64,000 nucleotides of DNA from Pseudomonas parafulva NBRC 16636 = DSM 17004 (lineage in GTDB: Bacteria; Pseudomonadota; Gammaproteobacteria; Pseudomonadales; Pseudomonadaceae): positions 1 through 64,000 of the forward strand of contig NZ_BBIU01000004.1 of NCBI RefSeq assembly GCF_000730645.1, written 5' to 3'. This document shows, piece after piece, positions 53,246-62,870 of this stretch; the stretch's first letter is position 1; the number at the start of each line of letters is the position of its first letter. A program made the translations under genes and the position numbers. The notes under the pieces were generated by a model. The model did not search any database. It was not told where the DNA came from and was given only the letters and a program-made list of their open reading frames with translations.

Positions 53246-54561
53246 GCATGGTCAATGGTTTCACCCCAGACGATGCGGCGCGGCTCACGGAACAGGAGCG
53301 GCGCCTTGTAGAACGTCGTGAACGCTTGCTGGGCCCTGCCTACAGGTTGTTCTACGAACGGCCGCTGCACACGGTGCGAGGCGAGGGCGTGTGGCTGTTC
53401 GATGAGCAGGGCCGTCGCTACCTGGATGCCTACAACAACGTCGCATCAATTGGGCACTGCCACCCGCGCGTGGTGGAGGCAATGCATCGCCAGGCCCAGC
53501 AGCTCAACACCCATACCCGCTATTTGCAGGAGGGCATTCTCGACTACGCCGAGCAGCTGCTGGGGACCTTCCCGAGTGACTTGGACCGGGTAATGTTCAC
53601 CTGTACCGGCAGTGAAGCGAACGACCTGGCACTGCGCATGGCCAGGCACTATACCGGCGGTACCGGTATCATCATCACTCAGTTTGCCTATCACGGTGTC
53701 ACCGGCGATGTGGCAGAGCTGTCGCCCTCCCTGGGTCGCGGTATGGTGTTGCCCAGCCATGTGCGCACCGTCAGGGCGCCGGATGCCTACCGGCTGGGTG
53801 CCGACAACGTTTCCGCGTTGTTTGAAGCCGACATAAAGGCAGCCATCCAGGACATGAAAGCACACGGCATACGCCCCGCCGCCATCGTGATGGATGGCAT
53901 TTTCTCCAGTGACGGTGTGCTGGTTGGGCCCGCGGGCTTCATGGCCGCGGGCATTGCAGCGGCCCAGGCCGAAGGCTTGCTGTATATCGCCGACGAAGTT
54001 CAGCCAGGCTTCGCTCGCACCGGGTTGAACATGTGGGGCTTCATGCGCCATGGCGTGCATCCGGATATGGTCACGCTGGGCAAGCCCATGGGCAACGGGC
54101 AACCCATTGCTGGCCTGGTGGGGCGCAGTGAGGTGGTCGATTGCTTTGGCAGGCACATGCGCTATTTCAACACCTTTGGGGGCAACCCGGTGTCGTGCGC
54201 GGCGGGCAAGGCGGTGCTGGATGTTATTCAGGAGCAGAACCTGCAGCAGCAGTCGCACGCTATTGGCGGCTACCTGCTTGAGGGGTTGTCCCGGCTTGCG
54301 CAGCGGCATGCGTGCATGGGCGACGTGCGCGGCGCGGGGATGTTCCTGGGTGTCGAGTTGGTGACCGACCGCGTTACCCGGCAGCCGGCAGCCGAGCAGG
54401 CTCGGAAGGTGGTTAACAGCATGCGGGAAAAGGGTGTGCTGATCAGTGCCTCAGGGCCACTGGAAAACGTACTCAAGATCAGACCACTGCTGACCTATAC
54501 CAAAGAGCATGCAGACATGTTGATTGAGGCGGTGGACACGGTCATGGCGGATATCGGCTGA
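53242..54561 (+). CDS. class III PLP enzyme, probable amino-alcohol-phosphate phospho-lyase
   Basis: A 439-residue class III aminotransferase-fold protein. The PLP-binding pattern is visible in FTCTGSEANDLALRMARHYTG, in DEVQPGFARTG with its Asp, and in TLGKPMGNGQPIAG with the Schiff-base Lys. The GKPMGNG form of the lysine loop is typical of the AGXT2L1/AGXT2L2 phospho-lyases (ethanolamine-phosphate and phosphohydroxylysine) rather than true transaminases. It would release phosphate and ammonia and leave an aldehyde. Start overlaps the kinase stop. A short GC hairpin at 54601-54614 may end the operon. Confidence 0.82.
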   Translation: MSMVNGFTPDDAARLTEQERRLVERRERLLGPAYRLFYERPLHTVRGEGVWLFDEQGRRYLDAYNNVASIGHCHPRVVEAMHRQAQQLNTHTRYLQEGILDYAEQLLGTFPSDLDRVMFTCTGSEANDLALRMARHYTGGTGIIITQFAYHGVTGDVAELSPSLGRGMVLPSHVRTVRAPDAYRLGADNVSALFEADIKAAIQDMKAHGIRPAAIVMDGIFSSDGVLVGPAGFMAAGIAAAQAEGLLYIADEVQPGFARTGLNMWGFMRHGVHPDMVTLGKPMGNGQPIAGLVGRSEVVDCFGRHMRYFNTFGGNPVSCAAGKAVLDVIQEQNLQQQSHAIGGYLLEGLSRLAQRHACMGDVRGAGMFLGVELVTDRVTRQPAAEQARKVVNSMREKGVLISASGPLENVLKIRPLLTYTKEHADMLIEAVDTVMADIG

Positions 54562-54656
54562 CGTTAGCTGCTTTGAACTGATGAGGTGAGCATTCTGGGA
54601 GCCCCTTACGGGGCGCATGTGCTCGGCCAATATCAGGCTCATTACAGCTATTAGTG

Positions 54657-54669
54657 GTTATGATATAAC
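54657..54669. promoter_or_regulatory. Zur-like box upstream of the TonB receptor
   Basis: GTTAT GAT ATAAC is symmetrical and agrees with the Zur-box core GTTATAATATAAC at 12 of 13 positions. It lies 68 bp before the receptor start, suggesting repression by zinc-loaded Zur. Confidence 0.6.
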
Positions 54670-54736
54670 GTTTGCGGCTAAAGCAGGCTCAGACCCGCGC
54701 CGCCCGCACTTTCATCTTTGCAGCCCAGGAGCTCCC

Positions 54737-56788
54737 ATGCGATTCACCCCGGCCTCCCTCGCCATGTTTACGGTGATGTTCTCCCCTGAACTGTTCGCCG
54801 ACCAGACCGGCAACTCCACCATCACCCTTGGCGAGGTGAACATCACCCAAAATGCAGGGGTGGCACTGAGCACCGAACATGTACTCACCTCGGTGGATGT
54901 GCTGGGTGGCGACCAAGTGCAGGAAAAGAACGTGATGAACAGCTGGCAGTTGCTAGGCCAGATGCCGGGTATTCAGCTCACGGAAACGGGGCAGGGCGCC
55001 GAGTCTGGCAAGGTCACGTTCCGTGCATTCAATGGCGAGGGCTACATCAACGGCATCAAGACCCTCATCGACGGTATTCCCAGCAACGTGAACAGCGGCA
55101 ACCAGCGCTTCATCGACATGATCTTCCCGCTGGATATCGACTACATCGAAGTGGTGCGCGGTACCAACGACCCGCGTTACGGCCTGCATAACATCGCCGG
55201 CAATATCAACTTCGCCACCCGCCAGGGTGGCAACTACGTTGATAGCCGGGTTACCTACGGCAGCTTCGACACCCGCGAAATACAGCTGGCGGTCGGGCAC
55301 GAAGAAGGCAACGTTGCCCAGAACTACATCCTCGCCAAGCAAGACAGCGACGGCTACCGTGACCATAGCCAGTCCAACAAGTACGCACTGGGCGGTAAGT
55401 GGTTCGTCAGCAATGATGAACAGAACTTCCGCATTGGGCTGATTGCACGGCTGTACCATCACCAGGCTGAAGAGCCGGGTTTTCTGACCCGCGAACAGAT
55501 GCACGCCAGCCGTACCCAGTCGCCCGAAAAAAATGCCAACGATGGCGATGACCGGGACATGAAGCACCTCAGCCTGCACGCCGACTGGCAGCTCAACGAC
55601 GACCTCAACCTGAGCAGCAAGCTGTACTTCAACAGCTACAACGACGACCGCACCATCACCTTTACAGACTATCGGCCAGGCAATGCGCCGCGACAGCGCC
55701 GGCAGTGGGATGAGCAGCAAACCGGGGTGCTCAACAACCTCACCTGGCGCATCAACGACCTGCTCACCCTCGATGGCGGCATCAATTACGAAGAGCAGGA
55801 CAACACTTATAGGCGCCTGCGCTACAGCTTCGGCATCCCTACCGATTTCGATGTGAAGCCGGCCCGGGTGCAGAATGACGACAGCTACACCCTGCGCAAC
55901 ATCGGCGGCTATGTGCAGGCTGTGATCCAGCCCACCGAGTCACTGAAGATCATCCCGGCCATGCGCGTGGACAAGTTCTCTGGCAACACCGAGCTGCTCG
56001 GGGGCGTAAAAGCGCCGCTGCAGGACTACGGCTGGATCCGTCAACCCAAGCTCAGCGTGATCTACAGCCTTACCCCCGATATCGACCTGTACGCCAACTG
56101 GGGGCGAACCTTCCAGATTCTGACGGGCTCTACCCCGCCCGCTTACATGACGCCAGGCCAGGCTTCTTACGACCCTTCGATCAACACCGGCAAGGAAGTC
56201 GGTATCAAGTTCCGCCCCTTCGAAGGCGCCCAGGCCCGGGTTGCACTTTGGCAACAGGATGCCACCGACGAAGTGGCCAACATGCCGAGTACGGGCACTA
56301 CCGTAGGGTTGGGTGAAACGCGCCGGCGGGGTGTAGACATGCAGATCACCGCGCAACTGGATGAACAGTGGACGGTCTGGGCTTCTCACGCCATTCAGGA
56401 GGCCAAGGTAGTGAAGGCCTACTCTGCGTCCGGCCAGTCGCTGTCTGGCAAGGAAGTGTTCTCTACCCCCCGGTACATCAGCAATGTGGGCGTGGACTAC
56501 CGCTATAACGATGACTGGAAGTTCGGCGTGCAAGGGCGGGCCCAGGGCAGCTACTACATCGATGAGCTGAACGAGCAGGGCAAATACGGTGGCTTCGTGG
56601 TTGCAGATGCCAGCGTCAGCTATCGCATAACGCCTGCCACCCGCGTCGACCTGCAGGTGAAAAACCTATTTGACCGCCAGTACGAGTATGTCTGGTACGA
56701 CAATTTCTTCTGGGGCGGTGATGACCAGGCCATGTTCTCCCCTGCACCGGGCCGCTCTGCATTCGTGTCGTTCAACATGAAGCTTTAG
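54737..56788 (+). CDS. TonB-dependent outer-membrane receptor (possibly for zinc)
   Basis: A 683-residue receptor with a signal peptide ending at LFADQ, a plug domain (about 35-150: MNSWQLLGQMPGIQLTETGQ, IDYIEVVRGTNDPRYGLHNIAGNINF), a 22-strand barrel and the C-terminal VDLQVKNLFDRQYEY and FVSFNMKL. It imports a substrate across the outer membrane with energy from TonB-ExbBD. The start at 54737 carries the signal peptide; an upstream in-frame Met does not. The Zur-like box ahead of it points to zinc or a zincophore, but no His-rich loop as in ZnuD is seen. Confidence 0.85.
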   Translation: MRFTPASLAMFTVMFSPELFADQTGNSTITLGEVNITQNAGVALSTEHVLTSVDVLGGDQVQEKNVMNSWQLLGQMPGIQLTETGQGAESGKVTFRAFNGEGYINGIKTLIDGIPSNVNSGNQRFIDMIFPLDIDYIEVVRGTNDPRYGLHNIAGNINFATRQGGNYVDSRVTYGSFDTREIQLAVGHEEGNVAQNYILAKQDSDGYRDHSQSNKYALGGKWFVSNDEQNFRIGLIARLYHHQAEEPGFLTREQMHASRTQSPEKNANDGDDRDMKHLSLHADWQLNDDLNLSSKLYFNSYNDDRTITFTDYRPGNAPRQRRQWDEQQTGVLNNLTWRINDLLTLDGGINYEEQDNTYRRLRYSFGIPTDFDVKPARVQNDDSYTLRNIGGYVQAVIQPTESLKIIPAMRVDKFSGNTELLGGVKAPLQDYGWIRQPKLSVIYSLTPDIDLYANWGRTFQILTGSTPPAYMTPGQASYDPSINTGKEVGIKFRPFEGAQARVALWQQDATDEVANMPSTGTTVGLGETRRRGVDMQITAQLDEQWTVWASHAIQEAKVVKAYSASGQSLSGKEVFSTPRYISNVGVDYRYNDDWKFGVQGRAQGSYYIDELNEQGKYGGFVVADASVSYRITPATRVDLQVKNLFDRQYEYVWYDNFFWGGDDQAMFSPAPGRSAFVSFNMKL

Positions 56789-56908
56789 GCGCCAGTGCTT
56801 ACCTACGCCCTTCGTTTAACAGAAACTTCCTGCCAATGAACTACGCTATGCCGGTGGCTTTCGAAATGACATGGGTCTTCCCCTGCACAGGGGACGGGAG
56901 GGTGCTTC

Positions 56909-58093
56909 ATGTTTGCTCAACTTCCACCGGCATTGCAGCATCTGCATCTGCCACTTCGCCTCAAGCTGTGGGACGGCAACTACTTTGACCTTGGGCCCAG
57001 CCCTCAGGTGACTATCCTGGTCAAGGAGCCACAGCTGATTACCCAGCTGACGCATCCGAGCATGAATGAGCTGGGTACTGCCTTCGTCGAGGGCAAGCTC
57101 GAACTGGAAGGCGACATTGCCGAAGCCATCCGGGTGTGTGACGAGCTGAGTGAAGCCTTGCTGGGTGGTGAGGATGAGCGTATTCCCCAGCGGCTGGCCC
57201 ACGACAAGGACACCGACGCCGAGGCGATCTCCTACCACTACGATGTTTCCAACGCGTTCTACGCGCTGTGGCTGGACCCGGACATGGTGTATTCCTGTGC
57301 CTATTTCCGTGAGCCGGACAACACGTTGCAGCAGGCCCAGCAGGACAAGTTCGACCATATCTGCCGCAAGCTGCGCCTCGGTGCAGGTGACTATCTGCTG
57401 GATGTCGGCTGCGGCTGGGGTGGCCTGGCCCGCTTTGCGGCACGGGAGTACGGCGCCAAGGTATTCGGCATAACCTTGAGCAAAGAGCAGCTCAAACTTG
57501 GGCGGCAGCGCGTCGAGGACGAGGGCCTGGGCGACCAGGTCGACCTGCAGATTCTGGACTACCGGGATTTACCCCAGGACGGTCGCTTCGACAAGGTCGT
57601 GAGTGTGGGCATGTTCGAGCACGTGGGGCACGCCAACTTGCCGTTGTATTCCCAGACGCTATTCAATGCGGTACGTGAAGGCGGCCTGGTAATGAACCAC
57701 GGCATCACGGCCAAGCATGTGGATGGTCGGCCTGTAGGGCGGGGGGCGGGTGAGTTCATCGACCGCTACGTATTCCCCCATGGGGAGCTGCCGCACTTGT
57801 CGATGATTACGGCCAGCGTGTGCGAAGCGGGGCTTGAGGTGGTGGATGTCGAGAGCTTGCGCATGCACTACGCCAAGACCTTGCACCACTGGAGCGAGAA
57901 CCTGGAAAACCAGCTGCACAATGCCGCTGCGTTGGTCCCGGAAAAAACCCTGCGTATCTGGCGGCTGTACCTGGCAGGTTGTGCCTATGCCTTCGAAAAG
58001 GGTTGGATCAACCTGCACCAGATACTGGCAGTGAAGCCCTACGCAGATGGGCACCACGAGCTGCCCTGGACCCGCGAACACCTGTATCGCTGA
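56909..58093 (+). CDS. cfa: cyclopropane-fatty-acyl-phospholipid synthase
   Basis: A 394-residue SAM-dependent enzyme that adds a methylene across cis double bonds of membrane lipids. The SAM motif is LDVGCGWGGLARFAA, with the family signature DMVYSCAYFREPDNTLQQAQ before it, VSVGMFEHVGHANL and the C-terminal MHYAKTLHHWSENL. The N-terminal 120 residues form the lipid-binding part. It is convergent with cls; both alter membrane lipid composition. P. putida-group strains carry more than one cfa-like gene, so this may be the secondary copy. Confidence 0.92.
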   Translation: MFAQLPPALQHLHLPLRLKLWDGNYFDLGPSPQVTILVKEPQLITQLTHPSMNELGTAFVEGKLELEGDIAEAIRVCDELSEALLGGEDERIPQRLAHDKDTDAEAISYHYDVSNAFYALWLDPDMVYSCAYFREPDNTLQQAQQDKFDHICRKLRLGAGDYLLDVGCGWGGLARFAAREYGAKVFGITLSKEQLKLGRQRVEDEGLGDQVDLQILDYRDLPQDGRFDKVVSVGMFEHVGHANLPLYSQTLFNAVREGGLVMNHGITAKHVDGRPVGRGAGEFIDRYVFPHGELPHLSMITASVCEAGLEVVDVESLRMHYAKTLHHWSENLENQLHNAAALVPEKTLRIWRLYLAGCAYAFEKGWINLHQILAVKPYADGHHELPWTREHLYR

Positions 58094-58109
58094 CCGCCGT
58101 CGCAAACCG

Positions 58110-58138
58110 GGCGACCCTACCGAAATGGCAGGGTCGCC
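58110..58138. terminator. convergent terminator between cfa and cls
   Basis: GGCGACCCT and AGGGTCGCC form a perfect 9-bp stem around TACCGAAATGGC between two convergent genes. T-runs on either side are short. Confidence 0.65.
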
Positions 58139-58155
58139 TTGGTTGTGTATGGCGC

Positions 58156-59595
58156 CTACAGAACGGGTGAAATCAGGCGCGCAATGCGCATGCCCAATTG
58201 CTGCACCCGGTGAGTGGTCTGGCTGTCTTCGGCGGTTATCTCCCGTGCTTGTGCAAAGTCGTCATTGAGCATTTGCTCGACCTTGTCGGCGAAGTCTCGG
58301 TCCACGGTCAGCAAGGTAATTTCAAAATTAAGGCGGAACGAACGGTTGTCCAGGTTGGCGCTGCCTATCGCGCTGATCTCGTCATCCACCAGCACCACTT
58401 TCTGATGCAGAAACCCCGGCTGATAACGGAACATGCGCACACCCGCGCGCACGGCTTCGAACGCGAATAGGCTGGAGGCGGCGTAGACCACACGGTGGTC
58501 CGGGCGTGACGGGATCAGTACCCGCACGTCCACACCCCGCAACACCGCCAGGCGCAGTGCGGCGAATACCGCCTCGTCGGGAACGAAGTAGGGGCTGGTG
58601 ATCCAGACTCGCCGGGTGGCGGAGTGGATCGCTTCCAGGAAGAACAGCGCGCAGGTCTCCTGCGAGTCGGCCGGGCCGCTGGCAAGGGCCTGGCAGAGCA
58701 CGCCGTTATCGGGGTAGGTATCCAGCAGAATCAACGGCGGTAGCTGGCGGGTGGCCCAGTACCAGTCTTCGGCAAAGGATTCCTGCAGGCAGGCCAGCAC
58801 AGGCCCGTTGATGCGTACGTGCGTATCCCGCCAGGGTGACAGCTTGGGGTCGGCCCCCAGGTATTCGTCACCGACGTTGTGCCCGCCGATGAAGCCCACC
58901 ACGCCGTCCACCACGACGATCTTGCGATGGTTGCGGAAGTTGACCTGCAAGCGGTTGAACCAGCCTCGGCGTGTGGCGAAGGCATGGATCTGTACACCGC
59001 CTTCGCGCAACCGCTGGCTGTAACTCGCCGGCAAAGCGTGGCTGCCTACCCGGTCGTACAGCACGAACACCTTCACGCCATCGGCAGCCTTGCGCAGCAA
59101 CAGCGCTTGCAACGCTTTACCCAAAGCGTCGTTGTGGATGATGAAGAACTGTACCAGCACGACTTCCTTGGCGTTCTCGATGGCTTCGAAGATCGCATCG
59201 AAGGTTTGCTTGCCATCAATCAGCAACTCCACCTGGTTATTGGCCAGGCATGGCATGCGGCTGAGCTTGGGCATCGCCCTTAGCGCGGCGTAGCTGGCCG
59301 AGGCGCGGGCCGCCAGCGCTTCTTCAACCCACGGTCGCCAGTTCAGGTTGGCCATTGCCACGTGCATCTCCTGATTGGCCTGGCGCCTGGCCTTGATGTA
59401 GGCGTAGAACGAGCGGGCACCGAATATCAGGTAAGGGATCAACGTGAAGTACGGGATGAAAAACAGCGGCATCGCCCAGGCGATCGCACCTTGGGCAGTG
59501 CGCACGGTAAACAGCGCGTGCAGTGCGGCGACGACCCCCAACAGGTGAACAACACCCAAGAGGTAACCGAAGAAGTAGGGGCTGTGGTAATCCAT
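58156..59595 (-). CDS. cls: cardiolipin synthase
   Basis: A 479-residue phospholipase-D-superfamily enzyme that joins two phosphatidylglycerols into cardiolipin. Two N-terminal transmembrane helices ([21 protein letters not shown] and [20 protein letters not shown]) are followed by two HKD motifs: HRKIVVVD and HQKVVLVD, each with its downstream Gly-Ser/Asn residues. The ATG at 59595 ([10 protein letters not shown]) is preferred; an ATG two codons earlier and a much longer upstream frame are possible but not conserved. Confidence 0.93.
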   Translation of the reverse strand: MDYHSPYFFGYLLGVVHLLGVVAALHALFTVRTAQGAIAWAMPLFFIPYFTLIPYLIFGARSFYAYIKARRQANQEMHVAMANLNWRPWVEEALAARASASYAALRAMPKLSRMPCLANNQVELLIDGKQTFDAIFEAIENAKEVVLVQFFIIHNDALGKALQALLLRKAADGVKVFVLYDRVGSHALPASYSQRLREGGVQIHAFATRRGWFNRLQVNFRNHRKIVVVDGVVGFIGGHNVGDEYLGADPKLSPWRDTHVRINGPVLACLQESFAEDWYWATRQLPPLILLDTYPDNGVLCQALASGPADSQETCALFFLEAIHSATRRVWITSPYFVPDEAVFAALRLAVLRGVDVRVLIPSRPDHRVVYAASSLFAFEAVRAGVRMFRYQPGFLHQKVVLVDDEISAIGSANLDNRSFRLNFEITLLTVDRDFADKVEQMLNDDFAQAREITAEDSQTTHRVQQLGMRIARLISPVL

Positions 59596-59726
59596 ATGCA
59601 TCCTGCTTATTGAATACACCTTAGGTAACAGAACACGTTCCGGGTTCGCCTGCAACAACCGCTTATTTTTAGCGTCTAAGCGGGATATTGTCCGGGTCGT
59701 CCGGCTTTTTTCAGGAGCGTTTGTCC

Positions 59727-60254
59727 ATGAAGATTCGTCTGCCACTGTTGGCGTTGGCCCTGGGTTTGAGCAGTGCCGGTGCGCAGGCCCAGATGCTGCA
59801 ACCGGGTTTGTGGGAGTTGACCACCAGCAACATGCAGGTGGACGGTAAACCGCTACCCGATATGGAATTCATGCTCAGCCAGTTGAAAAACCTGCCACCC
59901 GAGCAACGGGCAATGATGGAAGGTGTGTTGGCCAAACAGGGCGTTACCGTTGGCGGTAAGGGCGTGCGCTCTTGCCTGACCCCGCAGCAGGTGGCAACCA
60001 ACGACATCCCCTTGCAGGACCCCAAGTCCGGCTGCACGCAGAAAATCACCGACCGCACGGGCAACGTCTGGAAGTTTCAGTTCAGCTGCCCCAAAGCCCA
60101 AGGCAGCGGTCAGGCCACGTTCCTCAGTGACAGGGAATTCACCACGCAGGTGAACGGTACCTTTAATGCCTCTGGGGTGCAGCAGCAGGGCAGCATGAAT
60201 ACCCGCGCTGTATGGCTGGGCAACGATTGCGGCGCGGTCAAGCCTCGCACCTGA
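59727..60254 (+). CDS. exported DUF3617 protein
   Basis: A 175-residue protein with a signal peptide ([17 protein letters not shown]) and the DUF3617 pattern: [22 protein letters not shown] at the N-terminus, SCLTPQQVA and a pair of Cys residues in SGCTQKI and FSCPKA. Function is unknown; the family is periplasmic. A GGAG ribosome site lies before ATG 59727. Its 3' end overlaps that of convergent folE2 by 17 bases. Confidence 0.85.
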   Translation: MKIRLPLLALALGLSSAGAQAQMLQPGLWELTTSNMQVDGKPLPDMEFMLSQLKNLPPEQRAMMEGVLAKQGVTVGGKGVRSCLTPQQVATNDIPLQDPKSGCTQKITDRTGNVWKFQFSCPKAQGSGQATFLSDREFTTQVNGTFNASGVQQQGSMNTRAVWLGNDCGAVKPRT

Positions 60255-61143
60255 CCTCCCAGCCCCACTGGCTTGTCGCCACAGCGTCGTGGGCATGCAG
60301 GCTTTCTGCATGCTCCACGCGTATCTTGAACGCGCTGCTCCACGGCGCATGCTTCAATGTTTCATGCAGCCTTCGCGCGGCGTCTTCGCAGAACATCAGG
60401 TTTTGGCCATTGGCCAGCGCGAAAGCTTGCTCATCAGCACGCTTTACCGCTGTTTGCACGGCAGTACCCAGGCTGGTCTCCACCTGATCGATCAGTTCGG
60501 TGATGGGTAACGTCGCCTGATTACTCCGCAGCCTGACTTGAATCTTGGCCAGGCTTCTTTGGCTATGGGGGGTTGCAACGATGCCCTCTGCCGTTCCCAG
60601 CCACCTCATTACCGCTTCCCGGTCCACGTGCTCAGCCGTGAATGAGGCTTGGAACTGCTGCTGGATGAGTTGTCTGGCCAAGGCCGCCGAGCATGGGCAG
60701 GTAGACGAGTAGGGGACTGACACGGATAGTTCCACGTGGAACATTTCGTTTTCGATACGCGCATTCACTTCTACTTCGTAGCTCTTCCAGCCAGCTAGAG
60801 GGCTAACCAGTGCAGGTCTTTTCAGCAAATGCTCGAAGCGTAGGCGGATGTAACTCGCGGATGAAAGCCCCTCATGGCTCGTGAGGAAGTTGGCCAGTAG
60901 CCGTCGTAGTACGACAGGCGTCAACGGCACTTGCTCTAGAGATTCCAGCGCCAGGTAAAGCCGTGACATGTGAATGCCTCTGGAGCTGCCATCCACCAGG
61001 CTTACTCCCGCGTCGATCTTTGCAGCCGCCGTACGCCCTTCGAAGATGATGGGCAAAGCGATGCCGCACATGCCTACCCAATCCAACGGCTGGGACTGGT
61101 CCAGGTTCTGTGCGGCGATATCGGGTAGCTTCAGCTGAGTCAT
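60238..61143 (-). CDS. folE2: GTP cyclohydrolase I type IB
   Basis: A 301-residue FolE2 (GCYH-IB), which makes dihydroneopterin triphosphate from GTP. It opens KLPDIAAQNLDQSQPLDWVGMCGIALPI, has SSRGIHMSRLY, and the metal-binding Cys in STCPCSAAL. Unlike zinc-dependent FolE it can use other metals and is induced in zinc starvation by Zur derepression in many bacteria. It lies 24 bp behind the small secreted-protein gene, downstream of a Zur-like box. A parS site is embedded at 60728-60743. Confidence 0.95.
   Translation of the reverse strand: MTQLKLPDIAAQNLDQSQPLDWVGMCGIALPIIFEGRTAAAKIDAGVSLVDGSSRGIHMSRLYLALESLEQVPLTPVVLRRLLANFLTSHEGLSSASYIRLRFEHLLKRPALVSPLAGWKSYEVEVNARIENEMFHVELSVSVPYSSTCPCSAALARQLIQQQFQASFTAEHVDREAVMRWLGTAEGIVATPHSQRSLAKIQVRLRSNQATLPITELIDQVETSLGTAVQTAVKRADEQAFALANGQNLMFCEDAARRLHETLKHAPWSSAFKIRVEHAESLHAHDAVATSQWGWEVRCEA
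60728..60743. promoter_or_regulatory. parS-like site inside folE2
   Basis: AGTTCCACGTGGAACA has the full 14-bp symmetrical core GTTCCACGTGGAAC. It is about 45 kb from oriC, on the opposite side from the recF sites, and extends the ParB-binding region rightward. Confidence 0.85.
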
Positions 61144-61167
61144 TGGGTATTCCAGAAAGTAGTGTTT

Positions 61168-61548
61168 TCAGAGGCATCCGCCTACCAGGCTGCAGTGCAG
61201 GTTGAAACGCTGGCCGCTTGAGCTGGATACCCTATTCAACGTGGTCCAGCCCACCCTGCGGCTGTATCCAACCCATGCTTCCCCATTGCTTGCCAGGCCT
61301 GTGAAGAAAGTCAGGCTGCCGTAGCGGCTATTGGTCTGTGCCCATAGGCGCCTGCTCTGCACGTCGTAGCCACGTAAATAAAACGTGCTGCCCTCTGTTC
61401 GCACGCTGTAGTAGCCGCCAGCGCGGTCCTGGCAGGCCAGCAGCGTGGCGCTACGGGTGCAAAGGGCGAGTTTAGGGCTGGGAGGCATCGCCAACGCGCT
61501 GCAGGGCAAGGCGAGCATCAGTAGCATGAGGATGCGTTGCACGTTCAT
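61168..61548 (-). CDS. small secreted protein, function unknown, in a probable Zur operon
   Basis: A 126-residue protein with a signal peptide (NVQRILMLLMLALPCSALA). The mature part has four Cys (ALCTRSATLLACQ near the start, LHCSLVGGC at the end), enough for two disulphides, and a Gly/Tyr/Arg-rich beta-like middle (GGYYSVRTEGSTFYLRGYDVQSRRLWAQ). I do not recognise a family. It is first in the leftward transcript with folE2 and is divergent from a COG0523 gene, with a Zur-like box between them. The ATG at 61548 is preferred to one three codons upstream. Confidence 0.72.
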   Translation of the reverse strand: MNVQRILMLLMLALPCSALAMPPSPKLALCTRSATLLACQDRAGGYYSVRTEGSTFYLRGYDVQSRRLWAQTNSRYGSLTFFTGLASNGEAWVGYSRRVGWTTLNRVSSSSGQRFNLHCSLVGGCL

Positions 61549-61600
61549 CTGGGGCACTGGCGAGCTCTCGTTTGTCAGGAACAGCTTGGCGAAATTGTAT

Positions 61601-61615
61601 TGTTACTTTATAACA
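61601..61615. promoter_or_regulatory. Zur-like box in the folE2 / COG0523 divergent promoter
   Basis: TGTTA CTTTA TAACA has symmetrical 5-base arms and agrees with the Zur consensus TGTTATAATATAACA at 12 of 15 positions. It lies 53 bp before the secreted-protein start on one side and 47 bp before the GTPase start on the other. Confidence 0.65.
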
Positions 61616-61661
61616 TTGTGCAATGCATCGTTTCGAATGCTTCTGCCTGTAGAGGTTTGCC

Positions 61662-62870
61662 ATGTCTGATCGCCTTCCCGTTACCGTGCTCTCCGGCTTT
61701 CTGGGGGCCGGCAAAAGCACGTTGCTCAACCATGTACTGCGTAACCGCGACAACCTTCGGGTGGCGGTTATCGTCAACGACATGAGTGAAATCAACATTG
61801 ATGCCAGCGAGGTGCAACGCAACGTCAGCTTGAACCGTGCCGAAGAAAAGCTGGTGGAAATGAGCAACGGTTGTATCTGCTGCACATTGCGCGAAGACCT
61901 GCTGGAGGAGGTTGCGCGGCTGGCTGAAGAAGGCCGTTTCGATTACCTGCTTATCGAGTCGACGGGCATTTCAGAGCCGCTACCCGTTGCAGAAACCTTC
62001 ACCTTCCGGGACGAGCAAGGGCGCAGCCTGTCAGACCTGGCGCGGCTGGACACCATGGTCACCGTTGTCGATGGCCTGAATTTCATGAGTGATTATCAAG
62101 CTGCCGATAGCCTGGCCAGCCGTGGCGAAACATTAGGCGATGAAGACGAGCGCTCGATTACCGACCTGCTCATCGAGCAGGTGGAGTTTGCCGACGTATT
62201 GTTGCTGAGCAAGATCGACCTGATCAGCCAGGCAGAACGGGAAGAACTCATCGCGATTCTGCGTAGCCTCAACGCCCGGGCGCAGATTGTGCCTATGGTC
62301 ATGGGCCAAGTCCCATTGGCCAGGATTCTCGACACCGGCCTGTTCGATTTTGACGAGGCAGCCCAGGCGCCGGGCTGGCTGCAGGAACTGCGCGGCGAGC
62401 ACGTGCCTGAAACCGAGGAATACGGCATCGCCGCCAGCACATGGCAGGCACGGCGCCCGCTTCATCCACAGCGCTTCTTCGACTTTATCCACACCCCTTG
62501 GACCAATGGGCGCCTACTGCGCTCGAAAGGCTTCTTCTGGCTGGCCAGTAAGTATCAGGAGGCGGGTAGCTGGTCCCAGGCGGGCGGCATGATGCGTCAT
62601 GGCTTGGCAGGGCGATGGTGGCGATTCGTACCCAAGGATCAGTGGCCGGAGGATGTGGATAACACCGCTGCCATTCTTAAGCATTGGACGCCTGACACCG
62701 GCGACTGCCGGCAAGAGCTGGTGTTTATAGGGCAAAACATCGATTTCGATGAATTATCCACAGCGCTGGAGGCTTGCTTGCTCACCGATGAGGAGATGGA
62801 ACTTGGCCCGATGGGCTGGCTGCGGCTGGGGGATCCGTTTGGGCCATGGCTTGAGCAGGCCGCCGCATGA
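61662..62870 (+). CDS. COG0523 (CobW/ZigA-type) metal-handling GTPase
   Basis: A 402-residue G3E GTPase. The P-loop is [10 protein letters not shown] (residues 9-18), the CxCC metal motif is [10 protein letters not shown] near 65, then [10 protein letters not shown] and SKIDL. The C-terminal CobW_C domain contains HPQRFFDFI. Zur-regulated members deliver zinc to client enzymes when it is scarce. It overlaps the DUF1826 gene by four bases and is divergent from folE2 across a Zur-like box. Three perfect DnaA boxes lie in its 3' part. Confidence 0.9.
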   Translation: MSDRLPVTVLSGFLGAGKSTLLNHVLRNRDNLRVAVIVNDMSEINIDASEVQRNVSLNRAEEKLVEMSNGCICCTLREDLLEEVARLAEEGRFDYLLIESTGISEPLPVAETFTFRDEQGRSLSDLARLDTMVTVVDGLNFMSDYQAADSLASRGETLGDEDERSITDLLIEQVEFADVLLLSKIDLISQAEREELIAILRSLNARAQIVPMVMGQVPLARILDTGLFDFDEAAQAPGWLQELRGEHVPETEEYGIAASTWQARRPLHPQRFFDFIHTPWTNGRLLRSKGFFWLASKYQEAGSWSQAGGMMRHGLAGRWWRFVPKDQWPEDVDNTAAILKHWTPDTGDCRQELVFIGQNIDFDELSTALEACLLTDEEMELGPMGWLRLGDPFGPWLEQAAA

